Source: Brachyhypopomus gauderio (taxonomy: Eukaryota > Chordata > Actinopteri > Gymnotiformes > Hypopomidae). From it: a stretch of 64,000 nucleotides of DNA. This document shows, one piece after another, positions 47,211 to 59,009 of this stretch. How positions within the stretch are numbered: position 1 is the first letter of the stretch; every line of letters begins with the position of its first letter. The DNA lies in contig NC_135223.1 of NCBI RefSeq assembly GCF_052324685.1, positions 18,731,822 through 18,795,821 on the forward strand, written 5' to 3'. A program made the translations under genes and the position numbers. The notes under the pieces were generated by a model. That model saw only the letters and a list, made by a program, of their open reading frames with translations, was not told the origin of the DNA and searched no databases.

Positions 47211-48880
47211 ATGTAAGGGCTCAGGGGGTCACAAACGCGCCAAATGCCCTGACCTGAAGGGAAAAGAGCAGGTCTGCCGGTAGTCAAGTCAAATTTATTT
47301 ATATAGCGCTTTTTAAAACACATGTTGTCACAAAGCAGCTTTACAATCGTATGGGTCCAGATCCCTAATGCGTAAGCCAAAGGCGACAGTGGCAAGGAAA
47401 AACTCCCTATGATGGTGGGGATTAGGAAGAAACCTCGGGAGGACCAAGACTCAAAAGGGAACCCATCTTCCATTGGGCGACCCATTTGCACAAGTCCGTA
47501 TTTGTGGTCAAAAGGTGGTTCTACAGTTATAGTTAAGGTTCTTGTTCCCTGGCCAAGTAGTCACAGTCCCTTCAGTGCAGATGGTGAGCCTCAGGTAGGA
47601 GCTAGCATCAGCACATCCTCTTGCAGCAATGGCACATCCAACCCTGGCATCAGTACATCCACTGGCAAGCCAGACCATCTCCCAGGTGCTTGTGGGTGCT
47701 TGCTTACAATTGTCTTGGGCAGAAGCATGCAAAAAGATAGACAATACAGACCGAGTATGTGGACATCAATTTAAACCACCATTGATTTAAATGTACATAG
47801 CTCACGTGCCAGTGATTAGCATGTGGCTCTGGCAGGCTAATCTGTAGCAGCATAACTAAAGGGAGAGGTTCAGAGGTGACCACAGTCATGAGGGCTCACT
47901 GAGACATTGCTTTCCAGTCAGGTCATTGTCACAAGTAGAGTGATGCCATGACACAGCTGGATGACAGCATCAACTTCTAAGATTACCAGAAATAGGAGGG
48001 AGGTAGGAGGGAGACCTTCGGCAGGCCATTCCGGTTCTCCCCATTTGTGCGGTCTAACACTCCATGTCACTCTGTCATGGCGTGGAGTGGACGAACACAG
48101 GTTGCTCGCATTCGTTGACTGGTGTGACAGGAAATTTCATTGATGCTGCCTTAGTGAATCAACTCCAGATTCCCTTGGTGCTATTGGGGAAGCCCCTCAC
48201 TGTGGCAGCAGTTGATGGACGGTCTCGTCTCAGGGGAGGTCGCTAACCAGACTATCCCGCTGGACATGAAAATAGGGGGGCATGCTGAACGTATTACCTT
48301 TTACATCATCAGTGCCCCCAAGATGCGATTGATATTTGGTCTCCCCTGGCTACAGCGTCACAACCCAGAGGTTGACTGGCTTAACCTGTCAGTCACGCAG
48401 TGGGGACTGGTTTGTCATGACTCCTGCCTTAACACTAAAAGCGTCTGCAGCAACAAAAGACCGCCCGAGCCCCTTGACCTCATTCAAGTCCCTGCTGAAT
48501 ACCATGACCTCAGAGACCTGCTGCCTGGAACCAGTCCTCCCCGTGGTCGGTTATTGTGTCTTGCGGTACCTGAGCGAAAAGCTATGGAGGCCTACAGTCA
48601 GGAGTCCCTGGCCGAAGGGTTCATTCGTCCATCCACCTCCCCTATAGATTACAGGGGCCTTAATAAACTTACTATTAAGGATAGCCATCCTTTGTCTTTA
48701 ATGGCTACTGCCTTCGAGGTGACAAGGCATCAAATGGAAAACCGCCTTTATTACACCATCAGGGCATTATGAGTATCTTGCATAGCGCCTATGACCTGGT
48801 ATGAGTTCGGGAAAGCGAAGAATGGAAAACTACCTTTATTACACCATCAGGGCATAATGAGTAACTATGAGTATCTTATG
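47211..48880 (+). mobile_element. Copy of the older Gypsy relic, upstream of A3
   Basis: Matches 32405-34085 upstream of A2: gag zinc-knuckle remnant, the same nested otophysan repeat (about 47281-48000), protease (48110-48250), and the RT start (48600-48770). The 48212-48772 frame is better preserved than the A2-side copy. The second half of Gypsy seen upstream of A2 is deleted here, where the join to A3 intron 1 is at 48914. Confidence 0.82.
48212..48772 (+). pseudogene. Gypsy protease-to-RT fragment (186 codons open)
   Basis: Reads [37 protein letters not shown] and, after a gap, [16 protein letters not shown], the protease C-terminus and the first RT motif of Ty3/Gypsy. A deletion in the RT fuses the end. 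Not functional. Confidence 0.85.
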
Positions 48881-49107
48881 AGCCATGAATGCCCCCCTCC
48901 CCTGCTGGGAGGCAGTCAGTGACTGGGGATCTTCGATTGTGTAGCTAGTACCAGAAACATCTGACCCAGAATATGTACATAAGTAATATATATATATATA
49001 TCTAGACACCTAGTTGTCTTCATAAACACTACATATTTATGAAGACAGCTACTAGGTGTCTATATACTTTTATAAGTTTATAATCATACGAATACTTTTT
49101 TTTCCAG

Positions 49108-51844
49108 AGTGTGGGCAAAAGACAGTGAAAAGTGAAAGGAAACCTAAAGGAGGTCAGTGGGTAGGTATTTATCATGAATGTTATTTGCTGAATGTCATCA
49201 TCTGAAAACTTGTAACACGTAGCGCGCTGCGGAGCAAGTAGGCGGACACGCTGAGGAGAGCGAGATTTAATAAGGGGAATTCCATAATCGTGGTCAACAG
49301 GGCAGGCAGGAGTCATAACGGGTGAGCCATCCAGATTAGACAGATACAGGGGCATGATAAACAATCACGAAACAGCAGGGTTACACAGAACAAAGAGCAA
49401 ACAACTGAGAAAAGCAATACCAATATGGCAGCGAAGGCAGAACATAGAATCCATGAAACACCAAACCACAATAGAACTACAATCTACATTAACCGACAAG
49501 GGAAACACAGGAATATAAACACATGGAACTAAACTAGACACAGGTGAAGACAATAACGACACGGGAGTGGCAGACAGATAGAAACCACGGCAACAGACAA
49601 GCAGGGCGGGATTATTTTTTAGATATTTTTTATTAAAGCTTTTTTGTTTTGCTAGTTACATAAAACAGGTATTTTGTGCATATGATAATGTGATCTCCTT
49701 ATTAGATCAACCAATTTGGTTTCTTCTTAAACATTGTGAAACATTTGTATCTGTTATGTCACCATAAACACACGGTGTTGTAGAATTAGTAGTTTTTCAA
49801 AGATTACAATATGATAAAATGAAATGTTTGACCATGAATTAATTATGAAGGTTTGTTCTTCATGGGTATGAATATATACTTACATGCTACAAATATGTGA
49901 ATTCCTTTTGCATTGTCTGGAGTGTCAACAAAGAGCTTTTACAATGCATATCTTCATGCATTTTGTGCATGTGCTTGTTTTTTCCTACAATTTTTTTCTT
50001 TCTTGCTATTTGGTCTTGCAGCACTGGAGTCCTGTGTTGGCAGGAATAAAAGGGGAAGAGATGGAGATATCCATTATGGGCAGAGCAAAGGGTAAATGGG
50101 ATGGTAAGGGTAAACTTAGGAATGTTGGCTACTTTTCACTAGCGTGTAAGCAAAGGCCAAGAGCTCATTTAGAGTAATTACTTATCTCTTTATTCATCAT
50201 TATTTTGGTCCTTTATTTGTTGAATGATTGGCTTACATAACATATAAATTTATGATTTCATATACATGTTTATGTAATTCAAAAAAGTGTCAAAATCTAT
50301 CGAACCCTAGATTTTGAAATGATATTGCATAGATTTTGATAAGTCTCTGGAACCATTATGCTTCATATTTATTTTTAATGAATTTACATTCATTTAGTAT
50401 TTGCTTTATTTTTTATTTAAGCTTACCGTTAATCTTATAAGAAATCTGATAGCAAAAGAAAACCCAGCAATTCCATCAAACTAGCACAGAAGTCACATTA
50501 CATTGTTTGCGGTGGTTGGTTATTGAAAATGTACGTAACAAGTGACTTTTGTATGTGCTTCTTTCTTGCCAGCAGCATCCAAAGATGTATTTCATACTAT
50601 TCATCATACAGATTCAAACCGCCAAATTTCAGACCTCAAGACTGAACCTGAGAGCATTGCAGAACATGGGTCCCAAAACACAGAAGCTGAGTGCAACAAA
50701 GGCTTCACCCTAGACTGTGAATATGAGACTCAGGACTGTCTGGCTCTTGATGGGGATCTCGAGATAGAGCATCAGAGCCTTCAACATATCCAACTCTCTC
50801 CAACAAAAACAGAGGGGGACATAGAGGAGGAGGAGGAGGAGGAGGAGAAGGAGAAGGAGGAAGAAGCAGAGGGGGACAATGATGGAAGAACTGAAGAGCA
50901 TGAATGGTGTGATTTTTTAAATGTAGTGACACCTGGTCTACTTGACCACACAGCTTTGTTTAATAACCCAGAATCTTCCAGCTCAGATTGCAGTGTACTT
51001 GTAACACTGGAAGGAAATGCTGACATGTCCACAACGGCCACAAAAGTTAAATCTTCTAATGCGTCTGAGACAACCTTGGGTCATTCCAGTGGGAAGAAAA
51101 AGAAAGGACCTAGATTTATTTGCAACATCTGTGGAAAAAGTCTTTCGTCAAAATATTCGCTTACTGTTCATTACAAACTGCATACTGGAGAGAGGCCATA
51201 TGCATGCACTCAGTGTGGAAAGAGATTTTCTTACAAAGGTAACCTGCAGATCCATCAGAATATCCACACAGGTGCAAAACCATATGTCTGCACTCTGTGT
51301 CCAAAATCATTTAGTGATCCAAGCAATTTGGGAAAGCATAAAAGGATGCACAGCAGATAATTACAGCAAAGTAGCCACAGTCCAAAACGTAAATATATTT
51401 GTAATATCTGTGGGAAAAGCCTTTCAACAAAACAAGGATTAACATACTACCTCACAATGCATAATGGTGGAAGGCCCTTTACATATACTTGGTGTGTAAA
51501 AGGTTTTGTTCAAAAACATAACTTAAAAATTCACCAGAACATCCACACTGGTGCAAAACCCTAGGAAAAGGATGCACAGCAGAGAATTACAGCAAAGTGG
51601 TCACAGTCCAAAATGTAAATTTATTTGTAATATCTGTGGGAAAGGCCTTTCAACAAAACAAGGATTAACATCACACCTCACAGTGCCTACATGTACTTGG
51701 TGTGGGAAAGATTTTGTTCAAAAACATTGCTTAAAAATTCACCAGAACATCCACACTGGTGCAAAACCCTATGCATGCACAATGTGCTCAAAGTCGTTTA
51801 CTGACCCCAGCAATCTTAAAAAACATAAACGACAGCACATGTAA
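49108..51844 (+). pseudogene. Zinc-finger gene A3: no exon 1, nonsense codon after finger 3
   Basis: Homology to A1/A2 begins at 48914, at the exon 1 donor, so exon 1 is gone. Exon 2 (49108-49160), exon 3 (50022-50103) and exon 4 (from 50573) keep their splice sites. In exon 4 a GAA to TAA change at 51358-51360 stops the protein after three fingers. Downstream, a decayed copy of fingers 4-5 (with Cys to Tyr in finger 5) ends at AAACCCTAGG and joins a second, separate finger 4-6 block (51551-51844) missing the end of finger 4, the mark of unequal exchange within the finger array. The three remaining fingers differ from A1 at contact positions (finger 2 -1 and +2; finger 3 +3 and +6). Confidence 0.85.
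49208..49612 (-). mobile_element. LTR-like insertion in A3 intron 2
   Basis: About 400 bp, starting TGTAACACGTAGCGCGCTGC, is absent from A1 and A2 at the same place (CATCTGAAAACCTAAAATAA). Its composition and end resemble a Gypsy LTR in reverse. No ORF. Confidence 0.5.
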
Positions 51845-52634
51845 TAGGTATTTAAAAAATAGTAGAAATTACCTGAAGGAGTGGACTGAAACATTTGGAA
51901 TCTCAAATTAGATGTATCGGACACATTTTAAAACAAATCACCTGTGGAAAGACATCAATTGGTTCTAGCAAAGATGACAAACTTGTAGGATTACCCTATT
52001 TAAGAGATAATATGTATTTCATTTAGCTATTTTCATAATTGTAAACTGTTTTGATATTACAACTTTAAAGTTCTCTTGTAAAGTGTTTGAAAACCTGACA
52101 TGTGCTTGGGCATGAAGTAGCCAACAATAGCAAATGTAGCATTTGTACATACAACAGTAGCATTTGTAGACCAAATATTCTCAAACTAGTCCTCTAGACC
52201 CCCAGCTGCAAAGTTTTTGTTTGATTTTTTCTCAGTATTCGCACCGTTTGATAAAGTTCTACAGAGCTCTGTAGTTCGAAGGGATTTTTGGTCAATAAAT
52301 GATGAAATAAAAGTTGAATATAAACAATTAAATTGTGATCTGTTTAATAATTATCACAATTTTTTAGATAATTAGATGTCACGTCCACAAACCAATCATC
52401 ATGCCCACATCGATCAGCCTCACCCCACCTGTCTAGATATTGATATCATTTGTGAGTGACATAATTTGTTAAAAGGCAAGATTGAACTCTCATGTGAATA
52501 TTTATTCATTAGTTGATGTACATTTCAAAATACATTATTAATAAATTTTAGGGAAAATGTCAAAAGTCTGGCATTGACTTAATTGGTACCATAGTACCAT
52601 TTAAGCCCATGTGTGTTCCAAATAAGCCCATAAC

Positions 52635-52926
52635 TGTCACGGTATGGAGGGCACCCTACTGGTCGCCCCCGTTTACAGCGGCAGATGTCCTGTATTGTTG
52701 CGTTGTGTGCGTCCCTCAGGTGGGCGGAGCCCATGATCCGTCTCGCTTGCCTATATATGTCTTGTCTTGGTACCAGTTGACCGCTGGTTATTATATCCTA
52801 TATATATTTGATATCGGATCAAAGTCACGGGTTTTTGGTTTGCGCACTTTTTTCATTAAACCATCTATTTTCCCTGAGACTTGGCGCGATCGCTTCCATT
52901 TTGTTTCGCTCACCCTGCCCGTCACA
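52635..52926 (+). mobile_element. Solo LTR of a Gypsy-type element (292 bp)
   Basis: TGTCACGGTATGG...CCCGTCACA flanked by ATAAC on both sides (52630-52634 and 52927-52931). The paralogous place near 40190-40195 reads AAGCCCATAACATCATTTA with ATAAC once and no insert. A reverse-oriented relative is at 18803. Confidence 0.92.
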
Positions 52927-53015
52927 ATAACATAATTTATTGATCAAATAAACTTGTTTAATGGTTTGTTTTTAAAGTAAACAGCAATATATTTAACCAA
53001 TAACAGTGAAAATAT

Positions 53016-53368
53016 TGTCATGTTGGCCAAGAAAGGAGTCTCACACGAGAAGGTCATGTTAACAGGAGAATGCTGTTTAATTAACGTTTCATCCATTTGT
53101 TGCTACTTGCACTGCCCTTAGTAGCAGTTACCCCACTCAGCTGCACCCATTTCACAGTGAGGGTGCTCCCAGCCTTCCCCCAGAGCAAACACATATACAT
53201 CCCCAAAATGTTCCCCACATCTCCATAACTGAAACCAACCAAATAACTGTATATGAACTCACGTATTAACATAACTATTCGTAATTTTTAGTCTCTCTCG
53301 CTCGTCTCCCAGCATCCTCTGCTGGCGAGTGGCAGGGCTTGTCAGTGCGCATATCCGGCGCCGTCACA
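53016..53368 (+). mobile_element. Second solo LTR-like insertion (about 350 bp)
   Basis: TGTCATGTTGGCC...GCGCCGTCACA; the A2-side paralogue has GAAAATATTTTTTAAAAATCC without it. AATAT precedes and ATATA follows, so the exact target duplication is ambiguous in AT-rich sequence. Confidence 0.7.
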
Positions 53369-53715
53369 ATATATATTTTTAATCCCCTTTGAACAAGATC
53401 ATCATCTGAACAAATAACATTGAAAATGACAGTGTAAATTCACAACATGGAACCATGAATCGTTGAAAACTGGTCCGATTTGCGAATGGTAAGCTCAGAA
53501 TGATCTCGCATGAAACGTTTAAACCATTTGCCTGCTGGCCTCCCATTAATGAATGGGCTCTGAAGATCATTATCCAGAATGTAATCTTGAACAAGATCTA
53601 AAAGTTCCGCACGGGTAAGGCCCCAACCCCAGTCACAGAGGACCTGCAGAGATTTTGAAAGTTAGAAACAGTAGTATAAGGCTCTTTAAGATCACATAGT
53701 CCATTTGTCCTTTCA

Positions 53716-53716
<1 letters not shown>

Positions 53717-53813
<97 letters not shown>
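53717..53813. repeat. (TATC)n microsatellite, left part
   Basis: About 24 TATC repeats immediately before the retrovirus. The array continues on its other side at 59604-59640, so the retrovirus inserted into it. Confidence 0.95.
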
Positions 53814-54407
53814 TGTGATGGAAATTTGATGATTTCCATTTACATCAGGCTTTCTTAGTATACGTTAAACACATTAGAAATAAGGTTTTTGCATATGTGT
53901 GTTAATCAAAGCACTAAAGTCATTCTGGTGGCTTCAGTAGGCCTCAGAGATGTGTTTATGTGTGCCTGTCTGGGACATTTAATCTGATGTTCCTCTGGTG
54001 TTCCTAAACTGACCTCGCTGGAGACGCATAATCTCAGCTTGGAAAGGACTACGGCGACACTCAGTCTGCCATGCCATCACGAGGATGCTGAGCAGGGAGG
54101 GGGCACGCATCATATGCATCTGTCAAATCAGAGTTAATCACTCCTTACTTTGTCCAATCATATTTAGTTAATAACCGCGTGTTCACCTCGTGGACACCGT
54201 GTGTATTGATGATTAAGGGTATAAAGGATGAGAGTTCGGAATGGGGAATTAGCTCTCTCTGTGACAGACACTTGGGTGTTTGTAACGGAGATCTCAAGGG
54301 TTTAATCTATGTCTATGTTTTAATAAATCATTGTACTTATAATCTAACCCAACTGCTTCTGACTTATTTTGTACTCACCATTGAAGGGTTTCAGAATTTC
54401 TAAGACA
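53814..54407 (+). repeat. 5' LTR of the endogenous retrovirus
   Basis: Begins TGTGATGG and ends TTTCTAAGACA. TATAAAGG at 54220-54227 is a likely TATA box and AATAAA at 54322-54327 a likely poly(A) signal. Confidence 0.92.
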
Positions 54408-54410
54408 TTT

Positions 54411-54428
54411 TGGCACCCCAGATGGGAC
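54411..54428 (+). promoter_or_regulatory. Retroviral primer-binding site, probably tRNA-Arg
   Basis: TGGCACCCCAGATGGGAC, three bases after the 5' LTR, starts with the TGG that pairs with a tRNA CCA end. Its complement implies an acceptor stem pairing with GCCCCRG, which fits tRNA-Arg(CCU) from memory. Confidence 0.6.
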
Positions 54429-54827
54429 TCCACGACTGAGGACGGCACACCTGAGGGAGAGACTAAGCGCTTAGCTCCTGAAGGCCTTACTTCAGTCAGC
54501 CAACGACAAATTCCGTTGAGCGGGACTCGCAGGTGTGTGTGCCTCCTCAGCGTCGGAGTTTTCCCAGGAACAGACGAACATTTAAGTTAACTAAACCCTG
54601 GTGAGTACAAAGTGTTGATATAAGCTTATTGCAGAGGTTGTGACTTCTCTCTTGGTGCGTGTATACACGGTTATGGTTATCGGGCGGGGTAACTGAATGA
54701 TTAAGTGTTTCACCCTCGGCTAGGAGTCGAGGAGCAGAGTATCAGGGAGAGTGAGAGTCAGGCTCTGCGTGAGTGTGTGCGTTGTGTGAGGGAGTGTTGT
54801 TATTTTTTTCTCCCCAGAAGCAGCAAA

Positions 54828-56333
54828 ATGGGCGGATGTGGTAGTAGTCATACTGACAGGGAGGTCAGTGAGATACTGCACGCACATCCTAGAATAAGGT
54901 ACATGAAAGAACGGTATGGGCCCGAAAGTTTAAAACAATTTCACATGTGGGTTAAGAAATGTGATTTCCCAGAGGGAGGGAGTTTTAACATGAACCGAAT
55001 TGCAGCATTAAAACGAAGTCTGATAAAAGAACAATATGATGGGTTCAAGGTAAACTGGGAAGCTTTTGACTTGTGGGAGAGGGAGGCGAAACGGCGGGAT
55101 TATAGATTGCAAACACAAACTAAATATGAAGTTCAACGGGAACTTCAGAATCTCCAGTCTGTTAAGTGTGTTGCAGATCCAGACCTGGACGGATGTCCCA
55201 GGCGACCCCCAACCGCCCTGACGGCCCCACCCAACCCCACCGACGTCAAGCCCCAGGAACCAGTCAGACGGAACAAGCCTCCTCCAGCACGTCCAATCAG
55301 CCCAGTGGCTATGCACACAAGATCGCGAGACGGGCAAGACACAACTGCCGGACCAAGCCAAGGACGGATGGTCCACGTCAGCGAGCCGCCCCTGTCCCCT
55401 CTTCCGGAAACAACCAATGATCAGGTGATGTGCCCAATGGTAGAGGTGGCTGGTCAGGATGGGCCTATGCTTGTTATGAGAACATGGACTGTTGCAGATT
55501 TACAGGAAGTGATGAAGCAGTTCAAGCTCCCTGGTGACATTGGGGGGCGTAAGTTTGCACATGAACTGGACATGTTTTGCCGTGAGTTCAGGCCGACGTC
55601 ACATGAGCTGCGACGACTCCTGGGCCTGAAACTGGGAGTAGAGGTTACAAAGATCCAGATGGACTGGTCAGTCAAGAACATTCAGTTGGTCAACAGTGAG
55701 TGGTCACATGAAGGTAACAAACCGTATCGGACAATGTTACATGAACTATGTGCAGCAATACGGGATGCCTTTCCCCTTGTTATGGATTTAACCAAAATAG
55801 CTATTTGTAAACAAAATGACTCAGAGACTGTGCAGGAGTACCTGTATCGACTCACCCAGGTGCATGATGTTCACTGCGGCATGGACAAGCCCGACAGGAT
55901 GGACAACGGGCCAATCACACCCTATGAAGCTCATTTGCGGAATGCTTTCATCAATGGACTGAAGCCGGAGATTTCCGAGAAGCTCAAGGACACTTGCATC
56001 ACGTGGGAGACAGCCAAGATGGAAGTGATTGTGCAACATGCTATCCACGCGGAAAGGCGATGGAAGACGGTGAGTGCCTGGAAGCAAGACAAAGAACCGC
56101 GGCAAACACAAATTTCCATGGTTCGAGTGATGAGGGGCGATGAAAAAGGTAACTGTGCAGGAGGCAAAAGCTGGAAGGAGCAGAAGAGGACTAAAAAGGT
56201 GAAGAACCGCAGGAGAGAAGATGACGACAACGCTTGTTACATCTGTGGAGAAGACGGACACCGGGCAAGGGAGTGTCCACGAAGACAGGATAAGCGGGAG
56301 AAGCAAGGTCGGCAAAGTCATGGTGGGGACTAA
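54828..56333 (+). CDS. gag: Endogenous retrovirus gag, open (501 aa)
   Basis: Structural polyprotein precursor of the retrovirus. The chosen ATG gives MGGCGSS, whose Gly2 context suits N-myristoylation and plasma-membrane targeting; upstream in-frame sequence exists but the start is better here. The order is a matrix-like basic N-terminus, a Pro-rich middle (about residues 125-200), a capsid-like region (about 205-430), and one CCHC zinc knuckle at residues 470-483 (Cys470, Cys473, His478, Cys483), as in nucleocapsid. No stops or frameshifts. Pol downstream is degenerate. Confidence 0.85.
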   Translation: MGGCGSSHTDREVSEILHAHPRIRYMKERYGPESLKQFHMWVKKCDFPEGGSFNMNRIAALKRSLIKEQYDGFKVNWEAFDLWEREAKRRDYRLQTQTKYEVQRELQNLQSVKCVADPDLDGCPRRPPTALTAPPNPTDVKPQEPVRRNKPPPARPISPVAMHTRSRDGQDTTAGPSQGRMVHVSEPPLSPLPETTNDQVMCPMVEVAGQDGPMLVMRTWTVADLQEVMKQFKLPGDIGGRKFAHELDMFCREFRPTSHELRRLLGLKLGVEVTKIQMDWSVKNIQLVNSEWSHEGNKPYRTMLHELCAAIRDAFPLVMDLTKIAICKQNDSETVQEYLYRLTQVHDVHCGMDKPDRMDNGPITPYEAHLRNAFINGLKPEISEKLKDTCITWETAKMEVIVQHAIHAERRWKTVSAWKQDKEPRQTQISMVRVMRGDEKGNCAGGKSWKEQKRTKKVKNRRREDDDNACYICGEDGHRARECPRRQDKREKQGRQSHGGD

Positions 56334-57169
56334 CGGTCGGAGGGGTCGACTGGTGATGTTCCGGAAGGGTCAGGTAAGACACAAACTTTTCCTATGCTTT
56401 GCAACGAAGAAATGCTTCCGCTAACTCATACTGAGGCTGTTTTTATTTTATTATCTGGGAAGAAGAAAAAAAAAAAAAAAAAAAAAAAGAAGTATGCCCT
56501 GCAATGAAGAAATGCTTTTGCCTTTAAATGCAAAATAATGGGGAACTGTCATCTGGGGGAATATATGCTGTTTTATGAGACAAGTGCTGCTGCTGAGCGG
56601 TTATGTTTTTTGGGGTTAACTTGGGCAGAGCAGGTTAGGTTTCAAACAGTAAACGGTGTGGCTGAGGCAGGGTTTGTGTGCGCATGGCTGTGGGAGTGGG
56701 TGTGATGGTGTGCGGTACAGTCCGTCAATGGACGGGTTTTTCTAAACCACTGATTTGGGAGGTCAGAGTGAGCAGGGGAGTGCAGCTGTATCTGGGCGAG
56801 TTGCCAACATTCCAATGTCCAAAGATAAGAGGGTGTGTGTGTGTGTGTGACTGAAGGGAGTCCCACAGACTCTGTGGTCCCAGGGGAGTGTGACTTAGAG
56901 AAACACATCTAGGTCAGACCGTAGGCCTTGCAAACCACAGTACCCCTTGAAGCGGTCAAGGGGATACGACCAGTCTTTGAGACATTGGGAAAGGGGGGGG
57001 GGTAATTGTTCCATATGCTAATTCACCAGTGGGAGTTCCAATTTTTTTCCTGAGTGAAAATTTAGGGAGCCTGGTGTACCGAGGAGTGGAGGTTGTTAAA
57101 AGCTCTCCAGGCGGTAAAATTTAGATGTGGTAGCAGGAGCCCCGTTGGTACCGAATCCCTTAACAGTTC
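56334..57169. other. Retroviral region without coding sequence
   Basis: Contains a poly-A tract (about 56465-56488), GT-rich sequence, and a phrase near 56950-56990 that may be the start of RT. Protease is not recognisable here. Confidence 0.5.
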
Positions 57170-57335
57170 TGTCACAAGTCTCACCTGACAGTAAGTGGGT
57201 TTTTTGTTGATTTGGCTAATGCCTTCTTTTCTGTACCGGCACATGCAAACTCACAGCTTTGGTTTGCTTTTAAGGTTGATGGTCAACCATACACTTTCAC
57301 TCACCTAAGCTAAGGCTGTCGACAGGCCTTTAATG
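57170..57335 (+). pseudogene. Reverse transcriptase fragment of the retrovirus
   Basis: Short stretch reading VDLANAFFSVPAHANSQLWF and TFTHLS before a stop matches the first catalytic-Asp motif of retroviral RT. The YxDD motif and most of the palm and thumb are missing. Confidence 0.75.
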
Positions 57336-57455
57336 CATTTAAAAACAAGCGTTGCACACATCCATAACATTGGGCCTGGCAAACTCTGTATTTCTGTTTG
57401 TCCAAACAGCAGATGATAAGCGGTGACTGAGATCTATTCCCCAATGCCAGACCTG

Positions 57456-57900
57456 AGGGAGGTCTGGAGCTATTTGTGGACGGATCGGCATCACGTAATC
57501 CAGCAACAGAGAAAAACTGTGTGGGTTATGCAGGGGTTTCGCAACACAGCACTGTTGAACCTGGACCACTGTCAGGGCACCATTCGGCGCAGGCAGCTGA
57601 ATTGGTGGCTCTGACTCAGGCATGCTGAGTGGTTCTAGGTAAAACAGTGGCGATTCGCACAGGCAACAGGTATGCCTTTGAAGTAGTGCACGACTTCGGG
57701 GCTATCTGGACACACAGGGGGGTTCTCACTTCATTGGGGAAGTTGATCACACATCGTAAATCAATTGCTGAACTTCGTGATGCCATTCTCGTCCCGAAGC
57801 AAATAGCGGTATGTAAATGTGATGTATATATTCTGACAATAAAGATTCTGTTTCTTTGGGTAATGAACGGGCAGATTTGGCTGCAAAGCAAGCAGCTGGG
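57456..57900 (+). pseudogene. RNase H fragment of the retrovirus
   Basis: Reads LELFVDGSASRNPATE (catalytic Asp), an AAELVALTQA segment (catalytic Glu) and GNERADLAAKQAAGQS (C-terminal Asp), with frame breaks between and a foreign-looking insertion around 57680-57850. Confidence 0.75.
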
Positions 57901-58206
57901 CAGTCATTTAAGCAGGGTTTGGACACCATGTACACTCTGTGTGCTGATAACACCGTTGTTTCCACAACAGCTGAGATAAGCGAGCTCCAGAAGACAGCAA
58001 CCGCCTCGGAGCTGTCTGCGTGGCAGCGGGCGGGTGCGGTGAAGCGGGGGGGCCTTTGGGTTGGGCCCAATGACAAACCGGGGGGGGATGTATGATAACA
58101 ATGTATGATGTATGATAACAATGAGATCTTATTTGGCAGGCCGCCAAATACAGGCATCGGGTGAGAACGACCCTCTGCACCCACCACGAGCGAGTGCAAT
58201 GATGCC

Positions 58207-58515
58207 ATGTTGATTTATTGTGCAAACTTGTCCTCTGTCTTGTCACAAGTTCACAGGGCAGTGAAAGAGGCGTTGCCTAAGCCACGGGAAGGTCTACAAC
58301 ACAACCTGAAACCCGGAGACTGGGTGGTTGTGAAAGACTTCAGGAGGAAGAACTGGAGGGCACAGAGGTGGAGAGGCCCATTCCAGATCCTCCTGACGAC
58401 CCCAACAGCAGTGAAGGTGGCTGAGAGGGGAACGTGGATTCACGCTAGCCATTGCAAGAAGGTTCCAGTACCTGAGCAGACAAAGAGCAGCCCTGAAGCA
58501 TCCCAGCTTCTGTAG
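58207..58515 (+). pseudogene. Integrase C-terminal domain fragment of the retrovirus
   Basis: LQHNLKPGDWVVVKDFRRKN and RWRGPFQILLTTPTAVKV resemble the SH3-like end of retroviral integrase. The DDE core is deleted. No env follows. Confidence 0.78.
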
Positions 58516-58995
58516 GGTGAAAGGAGGGTGTTCGGGCGCCTCAGTCGAGTGGGTGGAAGTGCAGTAAGGGCGTGACCCGCACTCCAAGCACAACGGCTGT
58601 CAAGAAGGGTCAACGATCACCCACCATGAACCCTGTGCTCTTGCTCATCCGGTGATGGAGCTCAATGGCGATTGTTGTTGATGGTTTTCTGTGTGCCTTG
58701 TTTGCTGTCACTTCTGAGGAGTTGTGTCTTGCAGGCTGCAGACACGGCGCTAAAACCTGAGGACCTCACGATGAGGACAGATGTCAAGGCTACAAATCTA
58801 CCACCTGATGTTGATTCATTTACTGATGATGATGATGATTATGTTTAGTTTAATTACTTCATTGAACAATGTTGTATTCGGTGTGTAATCACATGTAATT
58901 TGCTTTGACCATGCATGTACTTCCTGTGAGTGTCACTACTATCGAAAGCCTATACTGGAATGATCTGTAGTCAATGTAATTTGTCCATAAAGGAC

Positions 58996-59009
58996 AAAAA
59001 GGAGGGAAA
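58996..59009 (+). promoter_or_regulatory. Retroviral polypurine tract
   Basis: AAAAAGGAGGGAAA ends one base before the TG of the 3' LTR, the position from which plus-strand DNA is primed. Confidence 0.85.

Larger units (their letters stand above)
52400..53640 (-). mobile_element. pogo-like element fragment upstream of B3, cut by two solo LTRs
   Basis: Sequence shared with the A2-side pogo element (GACATAATTTGTTAAA, CATTTAAGCCCATGTGTG, AATAACAGTGAAAATATT). Minus-strand remnant at about 53430-53640 reads ELLDLVQDYILDNDLQSPFI then GRPAGKWFKRFMRDHSELTI, the CENP-B/Tigger-type HTH domain of pogo transposases. The left end is deleted and the right end is replaced by the TATC array. Confidence 0.75.

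Noticed and set aside
54705-54827. Longer gag start at 54705
   Set aside because: The later ATG gives a myristoylation-type MGGCGSS N-terminus, as expected for gag, while the upstream extension has no gag-like features.
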